64,000 nucleotides of DNA, from NCBI RefSeq assembly GCF_013364235.1, contig NZ_CP054919.1:1528145-1592144 (forward strand), read 5' to 3'. Below are positions 10,465 through 18,800 of this stretch, piece after piece. The notes beneath the pieces were generated by a model. That model did no database searches. It was not told the DNA's origin and worked only from the letters and a program-made list of their open reading frames with translations. The translations under genes were made by a program, and so were the position numbers. How positions within the stretch are numbered: the stretch's first letter is position 1; every line of letters begins with the position of its first letter. The stretch comes from Kitasatospora sp. NA04385. GTDB taxonomy: Bacteria; Actinomycetota; Actinomycetes; Streptomycetales; Streptomycetaceae.

Positions 10465-10516
10465 GTACGATACCCACCGTACTACGAGGACTGTCAAACT
10501 ACGAGAGGTGTCGTAC
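10465..10516. promoter_or_regulatory. Operator region between OYE and ArsR genes
   Basis: Two nested symmetries are visible. An inverted repeat pairs GTACGATACC (10465-10474) with GGTGTCGTAC (10507-10516), 9 of 10 positions. Between and across these, the octamer ACTACGAG is repeated directly at 10481 and 10498, 17 bp apart. The layout suits autoregulation by the adjacent ArsR-type repressor together with control of the divergent reductase gene. Confidence 0.55.
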
Positions 10517-10525
10517 CATGAACCC

Positions 10526-10906
10526 GTGACCCTCGACCACGACCCGGACTGCCCCGGCCTGCTCCCCGAACCTCCGGCCGCGGAGCTGGAGTTGGCGTGC
10601 GTGCTGCACGCACTGGCGGACCCGATGCGGCTGCGGATCGTCTCCGAGCTCGCGGGCGCGGGCGGCGACGAGCTGAACTGCCTGGCCTTCGAGCTGCCGG
10701 TCACCAAGTCGACGATGACCCACCACTTCCGGGTGCTGCGCGAGGCCGGGCTGATCCGCCAGCACCGGCGCGGCACCTCGAAGATGAACGCCCTGCGCGC
10801 GGACGACCTGGCCGCCCGCTTCCCCGGCCTGCTGGAGGCGGTCCTGGCCGCCACCGCGACCGCCGCGCCCGCCACCGCCGACGCCGCCACCGCCGCGCAC
10901 GCGTGA
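10526..10906 (+). CDS. ArsR-family (HTH_20-like) regulator
   Basis: 126-residue small winged-helix repressor: 'VLHALADPMRLRIVSELAG' followed by 'LPVTKSTMTHHFRVLREAGLIRQHRRGTS'. It lacks a Cys-rich metal site; the single Cys is in 'LNCLAF'. It ends in an Ala/Thr-rich tail. GTG 10526 is the likely start. A preceding ATG at 10518 gives a three-codon ORF whose TGA overlaps this GTG, and an alternative in-frame GTG lies at 10508. The neighbouring YqjM-type reductase is its probable target. Confidence 0.85.
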   Translation: MTLDHDPDCPGLLPEPPAAELELACVLHALADPMRLRIVSELAGAGGDELNCLAFELPVTKSTMTHHFRVLREAGLIRQHRRGTSKMNALRADDLAARFPGLLEAVLAATATAAPATADAATAAHA

Positions 10907-11227
10907 CCGGCTGCCCCGAAGGGCAGCTCCGACTGCCCTTCCGTCACTGAGCGCCACCTGACGGGGCGTCACGCCCCGGCGCGATCACGCCGTCCGGAGC
11001 GGCGGACACCCGCCGCCCCGCGGCCGGAACCATCGCGCCACTCTGCACGTCACTCGCCCCGGAAGCCCCGCGCGCCCCGTACGGACGATCTTTCCTGACA
11101 CGGTCATGCCTGGTCACGCGCCCTTCACCCGAGTTGTCCCGGCGTTCATCCGCCGTGGTCATTTGGTCTATACCAATCAGGTAATCTGACCGACGACAGG
11201 TGTCAATGTCTGGCCGTGGGGGGCCCA
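10907..11227. other. Promoter-bearing intergenic region before the GT2 operon
   Basis: About 320 bp without a supportable gene. The first 130 bp are GC-rich and featureless. The last 70 bp become AT-richer and carry the DasR-like site plus a possible -10 (TAATCT, 11182-11187) about 40 nt before the GT2 start. Confidence 0.6.
11162..11177. promoter_or_regulatory. DasR-responsive element (dre)-like operator
   Basis: TTTGGTCTATACCAAT matches 12 of 16 positions of the dre consensus ACTGGTCTAGACCAGT that I recall for the GlcNAc-responsive GntR regulator DasR of streptomycetes. The core TTGGT/ACCAA arms are perfectly symmetric. It lies about 50 bp upstream of the GT2 start and just upstream of the putative -10, a position suited to repression. 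Confidence 0.6.
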
Positions 11228-12901
11228 ATGACTGCCAATCACCTTCCGTCACCACCTTCCGATCAGGAGCTCTATTGGTATTTCGGGCCTCAGCGCCGCT
11301 GGGTCCCACTGCTGTCCGCGCTCGCCTTCACGGTCAGCGCCGGCACCATGCTCAGCTTCTCGCTGCGCACCCCGGCCCTGTGGCCGTTCCTCGCCGTCCT
11401 CGGCGTCAACGCCGTCGCCCTCGCCCTGACCTGCCTGAACGGACTGCGCCGCCGCCGCTTCACCCGGGCCGGCCACGAACTGCTGGTCGCCGCCTGGCAG
11501 CCGGCCGCCCCGCCGTCCGTCGACCTGTACCTGCCGACCTGCGGCGAACCGCTCGACATCCTGGAGAACGCCTACCGCGCGGTCGCCCGCAGCGAGTACG
11601 CCGGACGCCTGGACGTCTGGGTGCTCGACGACGCCGACCGGCCCGAAGTCGCCGCGCTGGCGGACCGGTTCGGCTACCACTACGTGGTCCGCCCGAACCG
11701 CGGCGAGTTCAAGAAGGCCGGCAACCTCAACCACGCGCTGACCCTCGGCGACGGCGAGTTCATCGCCATCCTGGACGCCGACTTCGCACCGCGCGCCGAC
11801 CTGCTGCGGCACCTGCTGCCGTACTTCGGCGACCCGAAGGTCGGCATCGTGCAGAGCCCGCAGTGCTTCGACACCGACGCCTCGATGGGCTGGGTGCAGC
11901 GCGCCGCCGGCTCCGCCCAGGAGTGGTTCTTCCGCTGGGTGCAGCCCAGCCGGGACGCCTCCGACGCCGCCATCTGCTGCGGCTCCAACGCCGTCTACCG
12001 GCGCGCCGCGATCGACGCCGCGGGCGGCTTCGCCCGGCTCGACCACAGCGAGGACATGTACACCGGCCTCGCCCTGCACCAGCGGGGCTACACCACCCGG
12101 TACGTGCCGGTGCTGGTCGCCAAGGGCACCTCGCCGGACTCCACCACCAGCTTCGTCAACCAGCAGTACCGCTGGACGATGGGCAACCTGCACCTGATCG
12201 GCGACCGGGCCACCCGCAAGGCGATGACCTGGCGGATGCGCCGCTGCTTCGACGAGGGCATCGTCGGCTACCTGGCCGCCGCCGTGAACGTGCTCACCGC
12301 CCCGCTGCCGCCGCTGGTCATGCTGTTCGCCTTCCCCGGCGAGGTCCGCGCCTGGTACGTGCTGCCGATGCTCTCGCTGCTCTGGCTGTGGCACGTGCTG
12401 CTGCCCCGGGTCAGCCGCACCCGCTGGCGCTCCGAAGTGCTGCGCGCCAACGTGCTGATGAGCTTCGCCGCCGCCACCGCCTACTGGCACACCGTCCGCG
12501 GCCGCAGCGCCGCCTGGGTGCCCACCGGCGTCGCCAAGCCCGGCCGCTCCGGCGGCATGGCCCGCAAGGTGCTGCTGGTCTCCCTGGTGTGGACGGCCGG
12601 CACGCTGGCCGCCACCGGCATCGGCGTGGCCGGAGCGACCTGGCTGCACGGCTGGCACACCACCTGGGGCCTGGCCCTGTACCTGGCCGTGCAGCTGCAC
12701 CTCGGGGTGCCGCTGATCCGCGACCTGTACGCCGAACTCCGGCCGCGCGCCACCGAATCCGCAGAGTCCGCCGATCCCGGGGCCCGCCCGGCGATGCGTC
12801 CGCGGCGCTGGCCCGAGGCCCTCGCCGTCACCAGCACGCTCGCCCTGGTCGCCCTGCTCGCCTCCGGCTGGGCGGCCCCGATGCTGCCCTGGCTGGGCTG
12901 A
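11228..12901 (+). CDS. Processive GT2 glycosyltransferase (cellulose/curdlan synthase-like)
   Basis: 557-residue membrane polysaccharide synthase. Two N-terminal membrane helices (about 27-45 and 52-72) precede a cytosolic GT-A domain carrying all processive-GT2 signatures: 'DDADRPEV' (D134-D137), 'DADF' (D183, D185), 'HSEDMYTG' (E275-D276, the TED position) and 'QQYRW' (312-316). Four to five C-terminal helices would form the translocation channel. There is no PilZ domain, so no c-di-GMP control is visible. ATG 11228 is used; a GTG at 11216 is also possible. It starts an operon with the AT3-SGNH-GH16 gene 15 nt downstream. The family polymerises beta-linked sugars (beta-1,4- or beta-1,3-glucan, or amino sugars); which one is not determinable here. 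Confidence 0.92.
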   Translation: MTANHLPSPPSDQELYWYFGPQRRWVPLLSALAFTVSAGTMLSFSLRTPALWPFLAVLGVNAVALALTCLNGLRRRRFTRAGHELLVAAWQPAAPPSVDLYLPTCGEPLDILENAYRAVARSEYAGRLDVWVLDDADRPEVAALADRFGYHYVVRPNRGEFKKAGNLNHALTLGDGEFIAILDADFAPRADLLRHLLPYFGDPKVGIVQSPQCFDTDASMGWVQRAAGSAQEWFFRWVQPSRDASDAAICCGSNAVYRRAAIDAAGGFARLDHSEDMYTGLALHQRGYTTRYVPVLVAKGTSPDSTTSFVNQQYRWTMGNLHLIGDRATRKAMTWRMRRCFDEGIVGYLAAAVNVLTAPLPPLVMLFAFPGEVRAWYVLPMLSLLWLWHVLLPRVSRTRWRSEVLRANVLMSFAAATAYWHTVRGRSAAWVPTGVAKPGRSGGMARKVLLVSLVWTAGTLAATGIGVAGATWLHGWHTTWGLALYLAVQLHLGVPLIRDLYAELRPRATESAESADPGARPAMRPRRWPEALAVTSTLALVALLASGWAAPMLPWLG

Positions 12902-12916
12902 AAGGTCCACGCTCCC

Positions 12917-15763
12917 GTGTCCACCAGTACCGCCCCGAGTACCGCCCCGCTCACCGTCGTGCTGAACCGAGCACCGGTCGAGCGGCCGAAGTTCCGACCC
13001 GACATCGAGGGCCTGCGGGCCGTCGCCGTCCTCGCCGTGCTCGCCTTCCACGCCGCCGTGCCCGGCTTCGCGGGCGGCTTCGTCGGCGTCGACGTCTTCT
13101 TCGTCGTCTCCGGCTACCTGATCACCGGCCTGCTGCGCACCGAGACCGCGCAGCACGGACGCGTCCGGCTGGCCGAGTTCTACTCCCGCCGGGCCCGCCG
13201 GCTGCTGCCCTCGGCCGCCGTCGTGCTGGCCGCCGTCGCCGTCGTCGGCGCCCTGCTCACCGCTCCGCTGCGCCGCGCCGACCTGGAGCGCGACGTCCTG
13301 GCCTCCGCGCTGTCCGTCGCCAACTGGCGCTTCGTCGCCGAGCAGACCGACTACCTGGCGGCCGGCCGCGACCCCAGCGCACTGCTGCACTTCTGGTCGC
13401 TCGCCGTCGAGGAGCAGTTCTACCTGCTGTGGGCCCCGCTGCTGGCCCTCGCCGCCCGCTGGGCCTGGCGCCGCCGCACCCTGCTCGGCCTGACCCTGCT
13501 GCTCGGCGCCGGCTCCTTCTGGCTCTCCCTGCACTGGAGCGCCGGCGCCTACCTCTCCACCCCGACCCGGGCCTGGCAGTTCGCCGCCGGCGCCGTCGTC
13601 GCCCTGCTGCCGATCCGTGAAGTACCGAGGCTGGTAAGGGAGTTGCTGGGCCTGGGCGGCCTGGCCGGGGTGCTCGCCGCGGTGCTGCTGTTCGACGGGC
13701 ACACCCCCTACCCCGGGTACGCCGCGCTGCTGCCGACCGCCGCCACCGCCGCGATCATCCTGGCCGGCACCGGCGGCACCCACCTGGTCGGCCGGGCGCT
13801 GTCGCTCGGCGCGCCGCGCGCGATCGGCCGACTCTCCTACAACCTGTACCTGTGGCACTGGCCGGTGCTGGTCCTCGCCGAGGCGCACTGGGGCACCCTG
13901 CACTGGGGCGTCAAGGCCGCCCTCACCGCCGCCGCCGCGCTGCCCGCGTACGCCGCGCTGCACTGGCTGGAGCAGCCGCTGCGCCGCAGCCGGGTGCTGG
14001 GCGAGATCCCGCGCCGCGGGCTGTCGCTGGGCCTGACCGCGGTGGTCTTCCCGGTGCTGCTGGCGCTGGTCGTCGGCTCCGGCACCATCCGCAACCTGGG
14101 CCCGGCCACGCCGCCGGACCCGTCCGGCCTGCCGCCGGGCGCCCGCACCGGCAGCAGCCTGCTGGCCGCCGCGCCGCCCCCGCACGCGCCGACCGTGCCC
14201 AACCCCGTCCAGGCCCGGCAGGACTTCCCGCCGGACGGCGCCTGCGAGGTGGACCCGGCCGACACCACCAGCCCGCCGTGCCGCTTCGGCACCGGCGACG
14301 ACCGGATCGTGCTGCTCGGCGACTCGCACGCCGGCCAGTGGTTCTCCGCGCTGCTCGGCATCGCCGCCCAGCACCACCTGTCCGTCGAGGAGCTGGTCAA
14401 GCAGGGCTGCCCGCTGCCCGGGATCACGGTCACCAACCCGCAGTTGGGCCGCACCTACCACGAGTGCGACACCTGGCGGGCGAACGCCCTGACCAGGCTG
14501 AAGGACGGGCCGAAGCCCAAGCTGATCGTGGTCTCCACGCTCAACCGCTACACCGCCGACCGGGCCGCGCTGCTGGACGGCTGGCAGCAGACCCTCGCCC
14601 CGCTGCGGGAGCTGGGCGTCCCGATCGTCTACCTGCAGGACACCCCGAACCCCGGCCGGGACGTCCCGGCCTGCGTCTCCGGGCACCCGGACACCACCTC
14701 CGCCTGCGACTTCCCGCGCGCCGAGGGCCTGTACGCCGACCCGCTGGCCGAGGAGATCGCCGCCGGGAGGCTCCCCGGCGTCAAGACCGTCGAGGTCAAC
14801 TCGGTGCTCTGCCCGGCGAGCGGGCGCAGCTGCCCGGCCGTCCTGGAGCACGTGCTGCTGTACCGCGACGACTCGCACCTGACCAACGCCGCGGCCGTGG
14901 TCCTCACCCCGCGGCTCGACCGGCTCCTCACCGAGCAGGGCGTGTTCGGCACCGGCTGGACCACCCTGCTGCACGACGAGTTCGACGGCCCGGCCGGCAG
15001 CCGGCCGGACGCCGCGACCTGGCAGTACGACCTGGGCACCTGCTACCCCGGCTGCCCGGCCCCGCAGTGGGGCACCGGCGAGGTGGAGACCATGACCGAC
15101 TCCGCCGCGAACGTCCGCCTGGACGGCAGGGGCGCGCTGGAGATCACGCCCACCCGGGACGCGGCCGGCCGCTGGTCCTCCGGGCGGATCGAGTCCCGGC
15201 GGGCCGACCTGGCCGCCCCGGCGGGCGGGGTCCTGCGGGTGGAGGCCGAGGTGGCGCTGCCCGACGTGCACGGCCCGGCCGCGGCCGGCTACTGGCCCGC
15301 GTTCTGGGCGCTCGGCGGCAAGCTCCGCGACGGCTACACCGGCTGGCCCGGCGTCGGCGAGCTGGACGTCCTGGAATCCGTCGGCGCCCGCGGCGTGTTC
15401 GGCACCCTGCACTGCGGCACCACCCCCGGCGGGCCGTGCCAGGAGCCGAACGGCCTGGGCTCCGGCGAACAGCCGTGCGCGGACTGCTGGGGCGCCTTCC
15501 ACACCTACGCCGTCGAGATCGACCGCTCGGCCAGCCCGGAACGGGTCCGCTGGCTGCGGGACGGCCGGGAGTACTTCCAGGTGACCGCCGACCAGGTCGA
15601 CCCGGCCGCCTGGGACCAGGCCGTCCACCACGGGATCTTCCTGATCCTGAACGTCGCCGTCGGCGGCAACCTCCCGGCCGCGTACGGCAGTTCGCCCACG
15701 GCGGCGACGGAACCGGGCCACCCGATGAAGGTCGCCTCGGTCACCGTCTCCACACGGCAGTAG
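12917..15763 (+). CDS. Acyltransferase-3 / SGNH / GH16 fusion protein
   Basis: 948-residue three-part protein. Residues about 25-395 are an OafA/YrhL-type acyltransferase-3 with 'AFHAA' (His45), 'GVDVFFVVSGYLI' and 'SYNLYLWHWP' in about ten helices. After a Pro-rich linker, residues about 440-675 are an SGNH O-acyltransferase domain with 'LLGDSHAG' (Asp469-Ser470-His471) and 'RDDSHLT' (Asp651..His654). Residues about 680-948 are a GH16 beta-glucanase fold with the catalytic 'ELDVLE' (Glu815, Asp817, Glu820) and many Trp residues. AT3-SGNH proteins O-acylate exported glycans; GH16 enzymes cleave or transglycosylate beta-1,3(-1,4) glucans and galactans. GTG 12917 follows AAAGG. Directly downstream of the GT2 synthase, so it probably modifies that polymer outside the membrane. 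Confidence 0.93.
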   Translation: MSTSTAPSTAPLTVVLNRAPVERPKFRPDIEGLRAVAVLAVLAFHAAVPGFAGGFVGVDVFFVVSGYLITGLLRTETAQHGRVRLAEFYSRRARRLLPSAAVVLAAVAVVGALLTAPLRRADLERDVLASALSVANWRFVAEQTDYLAAGRDPSALLHFWSLAVEEQFYLLWAPLLALAARWAWRRRTLLGLTLLLGAGSFWLSLHWSAGAYLSTPTRAWQFAAGAVVALLPIREVPRLVRELLGLGGLAGVLAAVLLFDGHTPYPGYAALLPTAATAAIILAGTGGTHLVGRALSLGAPRAIGRLSYNLYLWHWPVLVLAEAHWGTLHWGVKAALTAAAALPAYAALHWLEQPLRRSRVLGEIPRRGLSLGLTAVVFPVLLALVVGSGTIRNLGPATPPDPSGLPPGARTGSSLLAAAPPPHAPTVPNPVQARQDFPPDGACEVDPADTTSPPCRFGTGDDRIVLLGDSHAGQWFSALLGIAAQHHLSVEELVKQGCPLPGITVTNPQLGRTYHECDTWRANALTRLKDGPKPKLIVVSTLNRYTADRAALLDGWQQTLAPLRELGVPIVYLQDTPNPGRDVPACVSGHPDTTSACDFPRAEGLYADPLAEEIAAGRLPGVKTVEVNSVLCPASGRSCPAVLEHVLLYRDDSHLTNAAAVVLTPRLDRLLTEQGVFGTGWTTLLHDEFDGPAGSRPDAATWQYDLGTCYPGCPAPQWGTGEVETMTDSAANVRLDGRGALEITPTRDAAGRWSSGRIESRRADLAAPAGGVLRVEAEVALPDVHGPAAAGYWPAFWALGGKLRDGYTGWPGVGELDVLESVGARGVFGTLHCGTTPGGPCQEPNGLGSGEQPCADCWGAFHTYAVEIDRSASPERVRWLRDGREYFQVTADQVDPAAWDQAVHHGIFLILNVAVGGNLPAAYGSSPTAATEPGHPMKVASVTVSTRQ

Positions 15764-15801
15764 GACCGGCGGGACCGCGCGGCCCGCCGCGCGCCACCCG
15801 C

Positions 15802-15844
15802 AGGACCGCGGCACAGTGCGCCGGTTGCACCGTGCCGCGGTCCT
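15802..15844. terminator. Bidirectional hairpin terminator
   Basis: A perfect 13-bp stem AGGACCGCGGCAC (15802-15814) with its complement at 15832-15844 and a 17-nt loop, lying between the convergent GH16-fusion gene and the SMC-like gene. Confidence 0.85.
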
Positions 15845-15854
15845 CGCGTTGCGC

Positions 15855-18800
15855 CTACTCCGGCTTGCGGAACATCCGCGTCGCGGTGATCTCGCCGTGG
15901 ACGGCCGGCCCGTCCGGGTCCTGCGGGGCCGGGAGGCCGGGGCGCAGGTGCTCCTCCACCGAGATGTACTTCAGGCCGGCCCGCAGGTCGGCGTCGTTGC
16001 GCAGCCGGATGACCAGCGGGAACTCGGCCAGCGCGGTGGTGTCGAACAGGCCGGTGGTGTAGATGAGCTGGACGCCGAGCGCGTCGGCGACGGCGCGCTG
16101 GAGCTCCAGCAGGTAGGTCGCGTTGGCGCGGCCGATCGGGTTGTCGAGGAACAGCGTGCCGGCGTGCCGCAGCTGGGACTGGCCGCGGTCGTTGGCGCGC
16201 AGCGCGGCCATCGTGCAGTACAGGGCGATGGCGGCGGTGAGCAGCTGGCCGCCGGAGAAGACGTCCGACATCTGGCCGACCGAGACGCGCTCGGCGCGCA
16301 GCACTGCGTCCGGCTTGAGGATCTCGACCGAGACGCCCTTGGGGCCGATCGCGGCGGCGACGCCGCGCAGCAGCAGCGACATGCCGTCGCGGCGCAGGTC
16401 GGAGTTCTTCTTGACGGCGGAGCGGGTGGCCTCGTCGATGACCTCGCCGAGCCGCTCGACCAGGACGGCGTGGTCCGGGTCCTCGAAGCGGATCCGGAGG
16501 AACTCCTGGCCCGACCACTCGCCGAGGCCCTCGGGGAGCCGGGAGAGCCGCTGGGCGGCGCGCAGGGTGCCGAGCGAGGTCTCGACCAGGCCGCGCAGGC
16601 GGTCGACGATGGAGGAGCGGTTGCGTTCCAGCTGGGCGAGTTCGTCGGTGAGGACGCGCAGCCGGGGCGCGAACGCGGCGGCCCAGGCGGCGGCGTGGTC
16701 GGGCAGCGCGGCGGCGGGCAGCTCGCGGATCTGCTGCCGGGCGGGGGTGCGGACGGCCTCGTAGCGGGCGGCGTTGGCGTGCCGGACGAGGGCGTCGGCG
16801 GCGTCCCGGACGGCGAGTTCGGCGCCGGTGAGCTCGGTGGCGGCGGTGCGCATGGCGCGCCGGGTGTCGGTGACGGCGGCCCGGGCGGCGGCCAGCGAGC
16901 CGAGGTAGGCGTCGGCTTCGGGATCGGTCTCCTCGCCGTTGTCGCGCAGCGCGTCGCGAAGCTGTCCGGCGAGTTCCTCGAAGTCCCCGGCGGCGGCCTG
17001 CGCCTGGTCCAGCGTCCGCTGGAGGTCGGCGTGCTCGGTGCGGGCGAGGTCGACGCGTTCGCGGCGCTCGGCGAGCAGCGCGGTGGCGGTGCGCAGCAGG
17101 GCCTGGGCGTGCTCGGGGTCGGCGGGGAGCAGGTCCTCGGGCAGTTCGGTGTGCGCCTCGCCGTTCGCCGGGGCGGAGCGTTCGGCGTCGCCGCGCAGTC
17201 GGCCGACCTCCTCGGAGGCGGCGTCGGCGCGGGCCTCGATGAGGGCGACGAGTTCCTCGGCGCGGGCGGCGGCGGCCTGCCGGGCGGGGCCGTCGGCGCC
17301 GTCGGGGCTGGCGAGGAGCTCCTCGGCGCGGGCCTTGACCTTGTTGCTGAGGCGCTGGAGTTCGGCGGCGGCGGCGGTCTCGTCGCTCTCGGCGCGGGCC
17401 TGTTCGGCGCGCAGGTCGGCGCCGACGCCGACCTTCTCGTAGAGCTGGGCGGCGGCCCGGTAGGCCTCGCGCAGGGCGGGCAGCGAGGCGGGGGCGAGCT
17501 GCTCCGGCTCGGGGGCGGCGCCGACGGCGGCGATCTCGGCGCGTTCGCCGCGCAGGGTGCGGGCGGTGCGGCGGGCGTCGTCGGCGGCGCGCTGGGCGGC
17601 CCGGCGATCCTCGTCGCAGGTGCGGGCGCGTTCGGCGCACTGGGCCTGGCGGCGTTCGCACTCGACGGCGTCGTCGGCGAGTTCGCGCAGGCGGCGGGTC
17701 CAGTTGGCGCGTTCGCGCAGCCGGAAGGCGAGCCCTTCGAGGGCGTCGGCGCGGCGGCGGGCGCGCTGGGCGGCCTCCCGGCACTCCTCGTGGCGGGCGG
17801 CGGCGGCCTGGTGCTCGGTGTCGGCGTCGGCGTGGTCGGCGCGCAGGGTGGCGAGTTCGGCGGCGGTGGTCTCGGCGCGCAGGGCGGCCGCGGCGGCGCT
17901 CTCGGCGAGTTCGGCGAGGGTGCCGGGCGGGCAGCTGGCGTGCCAGGAGGCGAGCCGGGCGGCGAGGGCGCGGTCGCCGCCGAGGCGGGCGGCGAGTTCG
18001 CGGATGTGCTCCTCGCGGGCGGTGGCGCGGGCGCGCAGTTCGCGGCGCTCGTCGTCGGCGGCGGTCTCGTTGTGCATGGCCGGGTTGGGCGGCACCAGGA
18101 AGTACGCGGGCTCGCCCTCGATCGGGGCGATCAGCGCGGCGGCGGTGCCGACGGCGACGGTGGAGCGCGGCAGCAGGGCGGCGGCGGCCAGCGCCTCGCG
18201 GGCCCGCTCCAGCGAGGCGGGGTCGGTGACGACGACGCCGTCGACGAGTTCGGGGCGGGCGGCGAGGATGGCGTCGTGGTCGGCGGGGTCGACGGACTGG
18301 GCGAGGTAGCGCCAGCCGGGCAGGGCGGGGATGCCCTGTTCGCCGAGGTGCTCGACGGTGGCGAGGACGTCGGGGCCGGGCGGCAGCAGGCCGCCGTCGC
18401 CGAGGGCGGCGAGGATGCGGGAGTCGTCGGCGGCGGCGGTGCGCAGGTCGAACAGGGTGCGCTCGGCGGTGGCCACGGACTGGTCGAGCAGTTCGCGCAG
18501 GTCCTCGGCGCAGGCGTCGAGGCCGCGGGGGGTGAGGAAGCCCTCGGTCTCCTCGGCGCCGTCCTGGTAGGGCGTCAGGGAGAGCAGTTCGGCGAGCCGG
18601 GGTTCGGCGGCGAGCTGCGCGGCGGTGCGCTGTTCGGCGGCCAGGGCGCGGTCGGCGGCGGTGCGGGCGTCGGCGGCGCGGGCGGCGGCGAGTTCGGCCC
18701 GGGCCTCGGCGGCGGCAGCTTCGCGGACCCGGACGGCGCCGTGCTCGGCGGCGGTGCGGGCCCGCTCCAGGGCCTCGGTGGCGGCGGCCCCGGCGTCGGC

